Source: Pseudomonas sp. GM78 (lineage in GTDB: Bacteria > Pseudomonadota > Gammaproteobacteria > Pseudomonadales > Pseudomonadaceae). From it: a DNA stretch of 46,986 bases. The stretch covers positions 1 to 46,986 of the forward strand of contig NZ_AKJF01000128.1 in NCBI RefSeq assembly GCF_000282475.1. Reading direction: 5' to 3'. Shown here in pieces: positions 24,313-31,830 of the stretch. A program made the position numbers and the translations under genes. The stretch's first letter is position 1. Each line of letters opens with the position of its first letter. The notes beneath the pieces were generated by a model. The model searched no databases. It was not told the DNA's origin and saw only the letters and a program-made list of their open reading frames with translations.

Positions 24313-24852
24313 ATGCAATCAGATCCGATCTTCATCCTTGCCAGCGCCATCGCCATTGCGGTGCTGCTGGCCAGTGCCGCGACCCACAAGGTGCGGGCGC
24401 CAGCGCGCTTTCGCAAACAGCTTGCCGATTATCAACTGCTGCCTGACGCGCTGGTGCACCCGAGCGCGCGGTTGATTCCGCTACTGGAACTGGCCATTGC
24501 CTTCGCGTTGCTGGTGCCGGTCAGCCGTCCCTGGGCGGCGTTGAGCGCGGCGGGCCTGTTGGCACTGTACGCCGCTGCCATCGGCATAAACCTGTGGCGC
24601 GGTCGTCGCGACATCGACTGCGGCTGTGCAGGTCCCGACCAGGCGCAACCGTTGCGCCCGGTCCTGCTGCTGCGCAACAGCGTGCTGGTGGCGCTGGCGC
24701 TGCTGGCCAGCGTGGCACCGATTGCCCGCGACATGACTGTGTTCGATGGCTTCGTGACCCTGGCGTCTGCCGCCGTCGCGCTGCTCATCTACGCCGCGGC
24801 CGATGGTCTGGCGGCGAACTCCCCTCTTCTGCTCAAATTGATTGGTAGGTAA
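24313..24852 (+). CDS. aauE: MauE-like membrane protein for small-subunit maturation, AauE
   Basis: A 179-aa inner-membrane protein with about four to five helices and a CGC motif (C103, C105, DIDCGCAG) between helices, as in MauE/DoxX-like redox membrane proteins. MauE and MauD work together in export and disulfide folding of the cysteine-rich small subunit. It starts 13 bases after the aauB stop and ends 5 bases before aauD. Confidence 0.88.
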   Translation: MQSDPIFILASAIAIAVLLASAATHKVRAPARFRKQLADYQLLPDALVHPSARLIPLLELAIAFALLVPVSRPWAALSAAGLLALYAAAIGINLWRGRRDIDCGCAGPDQAQPLRPVLLLRNSVLVALALLASVAPIARDMTVFDGFVTLASAAVALLIYAAADGLAANSPLLLKLIGR

Positions 24853-24857
24853 TCAAA

Positions 24858-25484
24858 ATGGAAGGCTTGATAGTTTCCAACGTTCTGCTCTGGGTATTGC
24901 TGGTGGCCGTGGCGTTCGTCGTCATGGGCCTGGTCCGTCAGATTGGCGTGCTGCACGGCCGTCTGGCCCCGGCCGGCGCGCTGATGATGGACAAAGGCGT
25001 GGCCGTCAACGAAGCCGCACCGCAAGTGACCGCTGCCGACCGTAATGGTCGCCCGGTGAACTTCGGTTATGCCGGTGAGAAATCGCAACTGCTGTTCTTC
25101 CTCTCGCCGACCTGCCCGATCTGCAAATCGCTGTTGCCGGCGATCAAGTCCATCGCCAAGGAACAGGCCAGCACGCTGGACGTGGTGTTCGTCAGCGACG
25201 GCGACATGGACGCCCAGCAAGCGCTGATCCGCGAACACAAACTGGAAGACGCCACTTATGTGGTCGGTCCGGAAGTGGGCATGACCTACCAGATCGGCAA
25301 GCTGCCGTACGCCGCACTGATCGACAAGTCCGGCACCCTGCGCGCCAAAGGCCTGGTCAACTCCCGCGAGCACCTGGACAGCCTGTTCGAAGTCGAGCAC
25401 CTCAAGCACGCCACGCTGCAGCAGTACCTCAATGCTCAGCCCCACGACCACGCTCACGATCATAGCCACGGCCATAGCCACTGA
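24858..25484 (+). CDS. aauD: MauD-like thioredoxin-fold protein with His-rich tail, AauD
   Basis: A 208-aa membrane-anchored thioredoxin-like protein. One N-terminal helix (about residues 5-25) is followed by a periplasmic redox domain with C86 and C89 in SPTCPICKSLLP. It is needed for folding of the small subunit of amine dehydrogenases (known for MauD). The last 15 residues hold seven histidines alternating with Asp, Ala, Ser and Gly, suggesting metal binding. That tail is not a feature I expect in MauD proteins generally. The gene is tightly packed between aauE and aauA. Confidence 0.9.
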   Translation: MEGLIVSNVLLWVLLVAVAFVVMGLVRQIGVLHGRLAPAGALMMDKGVAVNEAAPQVTAADRNGRPVNFGYAGEKSQLLFFLSPTCPICKSLLPAIKSIAKEQASTLDVVFVSDGDMDAQQALIREHKLEDATYVVGPEVGMTYQIGKLPYAALIDKSGTLRAKGLVNSREHLDSLFEVEHLKHATLQQYLNAQPHDHAHDHSHGHSH

Positions 25485-25502
25485 TAAGGCAGGGAGACCT
25501 TC

Positions 25503-26024
25503 ATGAAACTGCTGGATCTGTTGTTCGAGCGCTCCTCGCGCCGTGTTGCCGACACGACTTCGCGCCGCAAACTGCTGGCCCGCATGGGCTCGCTGATCGT
25601 TGCCGGTGCCGCCCTGCCCGTGCTGCTGCCGCTGGACCGTACCAGCAAGGCGCTGGCCGCCACCGACCCGAAAGCCGGCGACCCTGGCGATCCGAACAGC
25701 TGCGACTACTGGCGCTACTGCTCCATCGACGGCTTTCTGTGCAGTTGCTGCGGCGGTTCGGTGACTTCCTGCCCACCGGGCACCGAGGCCTCGCAAGTGA
25801 CCTGGATCGGCACCTGCCGCAACCCGGCCGACGGCAAGGACTACATCATTTCGTACAACGACTGCTGCGGTAAGCAAAGCTGCGCCCAGTGCGCCTGTAC
25901 CCGTAACGACAGTGAAGAACCGGCCTACCGTCCGTTCAACAACAACGATGTGAACTGGTGCCTGGCCGCCAAATCGCACATCTATCACTGCACCGTTTCG
26001 ATCATCCGTGGCGTGGCGGTCTGA
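25503..26024 (+). CDS. aauA: aromatic amine dehydrogenase small subunit (TTQ-bearing), AauA
   Basis: A 173-aa precursor with a twin-arginine leader (TSRRKLLARMG at 19-29, hydrophobic stretch to about 44, cleavage near KALAA). The mature part has 14 cysteines (C67, C73, C80, C82, C83, C90, C105, C121, C122, C127, C130, C132, C153, C163), consistent with the disulfide-dense fold of the family. The two tryptophans expected to be cross-linked into tryptophan tryptophylquinone are W101 (VTWIGTC) and W152 (VNWCLAA). The conserved core CDYWRYCSIDGFLCSCCGG is intact. A GGGAGA ribosome site precedes it. It is followed by a strong terminator. Confidence 0.92.
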   Translation: MKLLDLLFERSSRRVADTTSRRKLLARMGSLIVAGAALPVLLPLDRTSKALAATDPKAGDPGDPNSCDYWRYCSIDGFLCSCCGGSVTSCPPGTEASQVTWIGTCRNPADGKDYIISYNDCCGKQSCAQCACTRNDSEEPAYRPFNNNDVNWCLAAKSHIYHCTVSIIRGVAV

Positions 26025-26035
26025 CACGCACCACC

Positions 26036-26066
26036 GCCGGTTGCCCTGGCAATCGGCGTTCTTTTT
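26036..26066 (+). terminator. rho-independent terminator after aauA
   Basis: GCCGGTTGCC and GGCAATCGGC form a 10-bp stem with one G-T wobble and a 2-base loop, followed by GTTCTTTTT. It should end most aauBEDA transcripts before the cytochrome gene. Confidence 0.82.
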
Positions 26067-26070
26067 AAAA

Positions 26071-26137
26071 AATCGCAGCCTGCGGCAGCTCCTACATTGA
26101 CCGCGTGCTCCTGTAGGAGCTGCCGCAGGCTGCGATC
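26071..26137. repeat. REP inverted pair, TCGCAGCCTGCGGCAGCTCC type
   Basis: AATCGCAGCCTGCGGCAGCT at 26071 is mirrored by AGCTGCCGCAGGCTGCGAT ending at 26136, with TTTTC after it. It lies between the aauA terminator and the cytochrome gene. Its stem is a different REP class from the others in the window. Confidence 0.88.
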
Positions 26138-26168
26138 TTTTCAAGGCACAACAAATTAGGGGTTCGAA

Positions 26169-26690
26169 ATGCGTCGTTTGCTAATCCTCGGCCTGGCCTG
26201 CGCCCTGACCACCCCACTCGCCCATGCCCGGGCCATCCCGGACCCGACGCAGCATCACGCGCCGGGCAACGAGGAACTGCAAAAGCCCATCGCCGAGGCC
26301 GGCTACAGCGTGGGTGTGAACTATCAGTTGCAATGCGCCGGTTGCCACCTGGGCAACGGCATGGGCTCGGCGGCCAATGACACGCCGCGAATGACCGGGT
26401 TTGTCGGTAACTTCCTGAAAGTCCCCGGCGGTCGCGAATTCCTGGTGCGCGTGCCGGGCATGTCGCAATCGGCGTTGAATAACGCGCAACTGGCTGACCT
26501 GCTCAACTGGCTGATGCGCGAGGACGGTATGGCCGGAAAAAGCCGACCCGCCGATTACCAGCCCTACAGCGCAGACGAAGTGGCGGCACTGCGCGCCAAA
26601 ACCATGCTCAACCTGCCTGGCACCCGCGCCGAACTGATCAGCAAGATGCGCGCCCAAGGCATCGCCATCGAAGACGGGATGAGTAACTGA
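26169..26690 (+). CDS. monohaem cytochrome c of the aau cluster
   Basis: A 173-aa periplasmic protein with a signal peptide (about 1-22), one haem site C56-A-G-C59-H60 and a likely axial Met in RVPGMSQSAL (M98). A monohaem cytochrome gene also follows aauA in the published A. faecalis aau region, where it was named orf-2. It may accept electrons from AADH directly or through an azurin-like protein. The terminator and REP pair in between suggest it has its own promoter or lower expression than aauBEDA. Confidence 0.83.
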   Translation: MRRLLILGLACALTTPLAHARAIPDPTQHHAPGNEELQKPIAEAGYSVGVNYQLQCAGCHLGNGMGSAANDTPRMTGFVGNFLKVPGGREFLVRVPGMSQSALNNAQLADLLNWLMREDGMAGKSRPADYQPYSADEVAALRAKTMLNLPGTRAELISKMRAQGIAIEDGMSN

Positions 26691-27009
26691 CGGCGCTGCT
26701 CATCCGCTCTTCCCGCCCAGGCAATTCAAGTGCTACCGATGGTCGTCCAATCCCCCCAAAAGCAGGCCGGCCGGCGCCTGCGTCAATGCTGCAGACTAAA
26801 CTTCGTCCATTGCGTGAATGAATCCACACTGCTGCTAAAGTGATAGCACGGGATGCCGCTTTTTCCCCTGCCTGCAAATTTCGGTGGACGGTGGATTTCT
26901 CGACTATAAGTAGCTTGCCGCTGAGGCTAAAGCTCTGAAACGAAGGTGGTTTTGACCTGGATCGCGTTCGGGTTGGGCGCGAGGGGGGCAGCAAAAATGG
27001 GATCTGATC
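26691..27009. other. 319-bp non-coding region between the aau and exopolysaccharide loci
   Basis: I see no gene, REP copy or clear terminator here. The region marks the boundary between two unrelated functional blocks and must contain the promoter of the priming glycosyltransferase; I could not assign one with confidence. Confidence 0.45.
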
Positions 27010-28434
27010 ATGATTTTTGAGCCGAGCAGTAGCCGTTCCGTACTCCAGCGAAGAAGTAGTACCAGTATCTTTATCCAGGCAGGCCTCGATAGCCTCGCTG
27101 TCACCGGTGTCGCGTGGTACCTGATTGTTTATCACGTCGGCTTCATCACGCAGGCTTATGTGATCATGGTCCTGCTGTTGCTGGGGGCATTGGCCGTCGT
27201 CTACGACCACTACGCCATTTATCGAAGCAATGTCGGCTTTGCCATCAAGGCCTTCAAACTGTTCAAGGCGTGGACCGCCGCTTTTTGTTTTCTCGTCGCC
27301 ATGGCCTTTCTTACGAAACAGAGCGAACAGTACTCACGCTTGCTGGTGGGTGAGTTGTTCGTCATCGGTTATTTCGCCCAGCTGCTTTTGCACCTCGCGA
27401 CCCGTGAACTGCAAAAGAAATTCCTGGCTCACCCCACCCAACGGGACAACGCACTGATCATCGGCTCGGGCGAGCTGGCGGATTTCCTGCATCAGAAAAT
27501 CAGCAACAATCCCTGGCTGGGTGAACGAGTGGTCGGCTCCGTGTTGATCGGGGCGGCCGATGACCAGGGCAAGGACGGCTCGGAAAACCCCAACCGCCTG
27601 GCGATACTGGGTCATATTTCCGATCTGGACGACCTGGTCGTGCAGCATTCCATCCGCACCGTCTACTTCGTCACGCCACTGGACGGCTCGCAGGTGATCA
27701 AGGATGTGTACTTGAAGTTGTTCGACAAGCACATCTCGGTCAACTGGGTGCCGGACATCTTTTCCCTGCGCCTGATCAATCACAGCGTTCGAGAGATTGC
27801 CGGCATTCCCGTGCTGACCTTGTCCGAAACGCCACTGATGGGCATGCGCCTGCTGCTCAAGAACCTTGAAGACCGCGTGCTGGCGTTTCTGCTTTTGCTA
27901 TTTGCAGCGCCAGTGCTGGCCATCGTCGCCATTGCCATCAAGCTCGACAGCCCGGGGCCGGTGTTCTTTCGCCAGCAACGGATGGGCTGGAGTGGCGGAC
28001 CTTTTCGCATCTGGAAGTTCAGGAGCATGGTCGTCCATCAGCCCGAAGACGGTGTGGTCAAGCAAGCACAAAAGAATGATCCGCGCATGACCCGGGTCGG
28101 CGCCTTCATTCGACGCACCAGCCTGGATGAGCTGCCGCAGCTGTTCAACGTGCTGATGGGCGAAATGTCCCTGGTCGGGCCGCGTCCGCATGCCATCCAG
28201 CACGATGCGCAGTATTCGCCCGACATCGCCGACTACTTTGCGCGCCACAACATCAAGCCTGGCATCACTGGCCTGGCCCAAGTGCGTGGATATCGTGGCG
28301 AAACCAAGGATATCGAGCAAATGATTCGCCGGGTGGATTCGGACATCGAATACATCAACAACTGGTCGCTGTGGCTCGACTTCGTCATCCTTGCCCGAAC
28401 AGTGACGGCCTTCTCTGGCAAGCATGCCTACTAG
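27010..28434 (+). CDS. undecaprenyl-phosphate glucose (hexose-1-P) phosphotransferase, WcaJ/Pss type
   Basis: A 474-aa polytopic enzyme that transfers a hexose-1-phosphate from UDP-sugar to undecaprenyl phosphate, the first step of Wzx/Wzy-type exopolysaccharide assembly. Four N-terminal helices (about residues 22-135) and a CoA-binding-like middle domain ([14 protein letters not shown]) precede a further helix at about 288-310. The catalytic bacterial sugar transferase domain follows ([53 protein letters not shown]). The transfer to glucose rather than galactose is assumed from the WcaJ-like length. It is convergent with the long minus-strand glycosyltransferase block. Confidence 0.92.
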   Translation: MIFEPSSSRSVLQRRSSTSIFIQAGLDSLAVTGVAWYLIVYHVGFITQAYVIMVLLLLGALAVVYDHYAIYRSNVGFAIKAFKLFKAWTAAFCFLVAMAFLTKQSEQYSRLLVGELFVIGYFAQLLLHLATRELQKKFLAHPTQRDNALIIGSGELADFLHQKISNNPWLGERVVGSVLIGAADDQGKDGSENPNRLAILGHISDLDDLVVQHSIRTVYFVTPLDGSQVIKDVYLKLFDKHISVNWVPDIFSLRLINHSVREIAGIPVLTLSETPLMGMRLLLKNLEDRVLAFLLLLFAAPVLAIVAIAIKLDSPGPVFFRQQRMGWSGGPFRIWKFRSMVVHQPEDGVVKQAQKNDPRMTRVGAFIRRTSLDELPQLFNVLMGEMSLVGPRPHAIQHDAQYSPDIADYFARHNIKPGITGLAQVRGYRGETKDIEQMIRRVDSDIEYINNWSLWLDFVILARTVTAFSGKHAY

Positions 28435-28461
28435 TCGTGTCTTGAGCGATATCTAACGCCG

Positions 28462-28486
28462 GGTAGCGCTGACCATCAGCGCTACC
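28462..28486. terminator. bidirectional hairpin between convergent genes
   Basis: GGTAGCGCTG and CAGCGCTACC form a perfect 10-bp stem with a 5-base loop, placed 27 bases after the priming transferase stop and 36 bases beyond the stop of the convergent GT61-like gene. No long T-run follows on either strand, so termination is likely weak or rho-assisted. Confidence 0.5.
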
Positions 28487-28522
28487 GGGTTACCAACAGG
28501 AAAGGAAAAGCCTGGAAAGATG

Positions 28523-29635
28523 TCAGGCCGGGAACAGGTCGAGCGTGCGCTCAACCTCATCGGGGTCGATCCTGAAACCTTCGCCGTCCGGAGTGCCCAC
28601 CACAAAACCGAAGTTCTGCCGGTCGCGATCCGTCAGGTACTTGAAGAAGCAGACGAAACGATCCGGAGGTTGCAGGATCAGCAGCGAACCGCCGGGTGCA
28701 AGGACATTGACGCCGTGTATGAGTTGGCTGCCTTCGATGCCGATCACTGTCCTGGCCCCGGCACAGGCGGCGACGATGCTCGCCACATCCATTTTCGATG
28801 GGTCGATGATGCGAAATCCCCGGCGCTCGCGCAGACGCTCGGCCAGTTCCAGTTCATTGCGCAACAACCGCAACTCGCCCTTGTTGCCCCGCAGCACGAA
28901 TACCCCCGGATGCGAAACGACATTGACATGCGACAGCAACTTTTCAGACATTGCGCGAAAGCGCAGGTGCTTGTGCCGGTTCTGACTGATGTCGTCAAAG
29001 ATCACCAATTCACGAAAAAAACCGTTGCGCAAACGAAGCGGGTTCATGCCCAGCCACTTTTCATAGCCGGGGGCGTGAAGTATCCCGTGCCTGGTTGCGC
29101 TAACCTCGGTTTCGGCGAGCGCCGTGGTCACCGGCACGCCCTCCTCGCAAGCCATTGGATAGGTGATGCAATCATCCACCATCCACGAGCCAAACCAGGT
29201 GTTGCCACCCACAGTGCAATACATCGCCCCGCGATCGATTTCGTTTTCGATGCGAATCTTCGGCAACCAATGGGCCCTGGGCGATAACCAGGTTTTGGCA
29301 TCATCCTTGTAAAGCGCGCCGTCGATCAACCACGCGTCCTTGAGCAGAAAGGCCCGAGTCGGACCGTGCTGGACGGGACCGTTACCCTCCATGGTGCGAC
29401 GGGGATGTTCGAAGGGATAAAACTGCCACCCCGTCACGCGTTCAAGCTGGTTGGGCAGGTAAAAAGCAGGCGGAGCAATCGATACATCCGCCGGAGCCAC
29501 TTCCCAGGTTTTGACCGCGACACTTTGCAGGTTCTGCGGCGGTTTCCTGACAAGTTTCTCCTTGAAAATGTGTTTATACGCAGCAAAACTCCATTTCGCC
29601 CCAGCGCCGCTCACCAACATATTCGATTGCGACAT
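28523..29635 (-). CDS. glycosyltransferase family 61-like protein (DUF563)
   Basis: A 370-aa protein resembling the GT61/DUF563 enzymes. The middle segment NTWFGSWMVDDCITYPMACEEGVPV is followed by C-terminal ERRGFRIIDPSKMDVASIVAACAGARTVIGIEGSQLIHGVNVLAPGGSLLIL, which carries the family's typical G(P)HG-like region as IEGSQLIHG. A transferred pentose or hexose in the exopolysaccharide repeat is likely, but the sugar is unknown. The ATG at 29635 is chosen over an upstream GTG because it has a GAG-rich site. It is the last gene of the minus-strand polysaccharide block. Confidence 0.78.
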   Translation of the reverse strand: MSQSNMLVSGAGAKWSFAAYKHIFKEKLVRKPPQNLQSVAVKTWEVAPADVSIAPPAFYLPNQLERVTGWQFYPFEHPRRTMEGNGPVQHGPTRAFLLKDAWLIDGALYKDDAKTWLSPRAHWLPKIRIENEIDRGAMYCTVGGNTWFGSWMVDDCITYPMACEEGVPVTTALAETEVSATRHGILHAPGYEKWLGMNPLRLRNGFFRELVIFDDISQNRHKHLRFRAMSEKLLSHVNVVSHPGVFVLRGNKGELRLLRNELELAERLRERRGFRIIDPSKMDVASIVAACAGARTVIGIEGSQLIHGVNVLAPGGSLLILQPPDRFVCFFKYLTDRDRQNFGFVVGTPDGEGFRIDPDEVERTLDLFPA

Positions 29636-29704
29636 AAGGATTACCACTCTACGTTCAAATACAAATAGCGTTTGCCGTCCCTGTGCGCAAAATCAAGACT
29701 CCAA

Positions 29705-30847
29705 TCAGTTGCAAATAATGGTTTCCAGAACAGGGGGCGATTTCAGATGACTGTATCGCCCCCGTAAAGTCTCGAGCAGTTGTTCTTGTGGCGCCTTTGC
29801 GCAATGCAGATAAACCTTGCCGAGCCCACCAAATCCCATTTCGCGATAACGCTCGGCGACGTCTTCATCACTTTCCCCGTCCGGCAAACCCAGATGCAGA
29901 GTCAGTTTTCTACCCTCTACGGCAAACAAGGGGGTTTCCCAGAGAAATTGCGCGACGCCCACCTTGGGCAGGCGAACAAATAGATAGCCGTGGTTATTCA
30001 GCGTATCGACATCGCCACCGCGCCGTCTTTTCCACTCCAGCAAGCCATCGTCCGGGCGCGCCAGGCAGGTGCCGATATCGTAATAGTCGAAGCCGTTTTC
30101 CAACGCCCATTCCAGCGCCATGAAGGTGGTGATCGAGTTGATTTCCCGTAGCTTTTTCGCGTCCGAATAGACTGTTTCGGGGTAGCCGAAACGGATCGTG
30201 CTCCAGTAGCGTTTGCCTGCGCGGGTAATCACGCAGCCAAGGTGACAGGCGACCACTTCGTCTTCCAGCAGCACCAGGTCCAGGCGGCCAGCGGTTTTCG
30301 CCACCCTGCGCACCTCCTGCTGCTCGATTTGCGAAGCAGACGTGCCATGCCTTGCGCTGGCATAAGGTTGCAGCATGCCTTGGTCGGCGCTTTCGATTTC
30401 ATCATCGTTCAACGCCTGTTTAAGGCGGTAGCGCAAGCGGTTCTTGCGAAGATTGCGGCGCAATTCGGAGTTGTACCTTGCGGTGATGTCCTCGATCGAC
30501 CGGCCCAGGGGTACTACAGCGCTAAGATACTGGGGCACACAGAGTGCACCCGGCGTCGGTATTTCACTGACAAACACCGTCCGACCTGACTTATCCGTCT
30601 TAACTTGCTGATTGGCTACCTGAGGTTCAGCACCCATGAGAACTTTCACAAATTCGCGCTGTGCCTTGCGGCCCATATAGAGAATGTCGTAAGCGCTATC
30701 TTCGCGCAGCTTGAACCTGACAAATTCCCAGCGCCAGAAACAGGCCCGAGCGGCAATATCGCGCAGCCAGGCGTGAACTTTCCTCAGTTCAAAGCGTACC
30801 GACGGCGTGATCAACTGACGCAACTGTGCCTTTACATATTCTTTCAT
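29705..30847 (-). CDS. GNAT/FemAB-like acyltransferase (BioF2-type) of the polysaccharide locus
   Basis: A 380-aa protein with the C-terminal GNAT-like domain seen in polysaccharide-locus acetyltransferases (GRLDLVLLEDEVVACHLGCVITRAGKRYWSTIRFGYPE; LEWALENGFDYYDIGTCLARPDDGLLEWKRRRGG). The N-terminal ISELRRNLRKNRLRYRLK-like segment resembles FemAB-type aminoacyltransferases. It may add an acyl or aminoacyl group to a sugar intermediate. No ribosome site is recognisable before the ATG, where the DNA is AT-rich (TTAATTAATTAG). The gene appears lower in GC than its neighbours, hinting at separate acquisition. Confidence 0.72.
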   Translation of the reverse strand: MKEYVKAQLRQLITPSVRFELRKVHAWLRDIAARACFWRWEFVRFKLREDSAYDILYMGRKAQREFVKVLMGAEPQVANQQVKTDKSGRTVFVSEIPTPGALCVPQYLSAVVPLGRSIEDITARYNSELRRNLRKNRLRYRLKQALNDDEIESADQGMLQPYASARHGTSASQIEQQEVRRVAKTAGRLDLVLLEDEVVACHLGCVITRAGKRYWSTIRFGYPETVYSDAKKLREINSITTFMALEWALENGFDYYDIGTCLARPDDGLLEWKRRRGGDVDTLNNHGYLFVRLPKVGVAQFLWETPLFAVEGRKLTLHLGLPDGESDEDVAERYREMGFGGLGKVYLHCAKAPQEQLLETLRGRYSHLKSPPVLETIICN

Positions 30848-31086
30848 TTTGTATTAACACTAATTAATTAAAGAAAGATTATTCGGAAGTTCGAATCAAG
30901 GAATAACAGACGGAAAACCAGGCTTCGATTCGAAGGCGCTTGACGTCAAACTTTCGTCGCCCTTCGCATAAAAGGCGAAACAAATCTCTACCGCGCCAGC
31001 AAGTCGTCGCTTACATGAGCAGTAAAGATGCTATGCCAGAGTTTTGCAAGATATTACAGAGCCAATCCTGCTCATACGCCCCGACC

Positions 31087-31830
31087 TCACCCGCCAGTCG
31101 GCGCTGTGCAGGCAAGCGTTCTCAATATGAACATCGGGTTACCGACCACGTAGCGACTGAACAGGCGCTTGGGCTCACTGACCAGCCTGAACACCCATTC
31201 GCAACCCAGGCCCCGCATCCATTGCGGAGCGCGGTTCACCTTGCCACCGAGGAAGTCCAGGATCGCCCCCCCACACACGATCAGGCAAGGCACGCCGCTG
31301 GCCGCCAGCCGCGCAGCAACGACCTCCTGCCGGGGCATGCCCATGCCCAACACTATCAGTTCCGGCTGATGTTGCCGGGCGAGCGTCAGGTAGGTCTCGA
31401 CGTCGGCGAAACCATGGTGGGCAGACACGAGATTGACTGCCAATGCCGTCTCGCAATGCTTTGCCGCATTGCCCAGGAAAGGCTCTTGCGTGCCCCACAA
31501 CGCCACGCGCCGTCCTTTGTAGGCCGACAGTAATTTGGGAATCAAATCCGTGCCGTTCATGTTCAGCCCAGGCTCCCTGCCCATTCGGCGAAACAGGATC
31601 GACATGCCGGAGCCATCGCGCAGCAACACGTCGGCGGCCGACAGTGCCTGATAGTAGGCGTTGTCCTTGGCAACCAGGTTCATGGCATGGGCATTGACGA
31701 ATCCAAGCACCGTCGCCCGTTGCGGCCTGGACAACGTCTCGATCAGGCGCTGCTCTTGATCGGCATCTTTGATGACCCTGAGTGTCTGGATGATCGTTTG
31801 CCAATTGTGCTGCCAGGCCAATGTGCGCAT
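31087..31830 (-). CDS. WecG/TagA/CpsF-family glycosyltransferase (GT26)
   Basis: A 247-aa GT26 enzyme. The family block is visible from VLGFVNAHAMNLVAKD to YYQALSAADVLLRDGSGMSIL, and the second conserved block LIVLGMGMPRQEVVAARL followed by VCGGAILDFLGGKVNRAPQWMRGLGCEWVFRLVSEPKRLFSRY is complete. Members transfer ManNAcA, GlcA or related sugars to lipid-linked intermediates. It overlaps the preceding GT2 gene by 1 base (TGATG), so it is coupled to it. Confidence 0.92.
   Translation of the reverse strand: MRTLAWQHNWQTIIQTLRVIKDADQEQRLIETLSRPQRATVLGFVNAHAMNLVAKDNAYYQALSAADVLLRDGSGMSILFRRMGREPGLNMNGTDLIPKLLSAYKGRRVALWGTQEPFLGNAAKHCETALAVNLVSAHHGFADVETYLTLARQHQPELIVLGMGMPRQEVVAARLAASGVPCLIVCGGAILDFLGGKVNRAPQWMRGLGCEWVFRLVSEPKRLFSRYVVGNPMFILRTLACTAPTGG

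Noticed and set aside
24789-26144. 451-codon frame opposite aauD and aauA
   Set aside because: The plus strand holds two conserved proteins with Tat leader, TTQ tryptophans and a CPIC motif; the antisense frame crosses both genes and the terminator.
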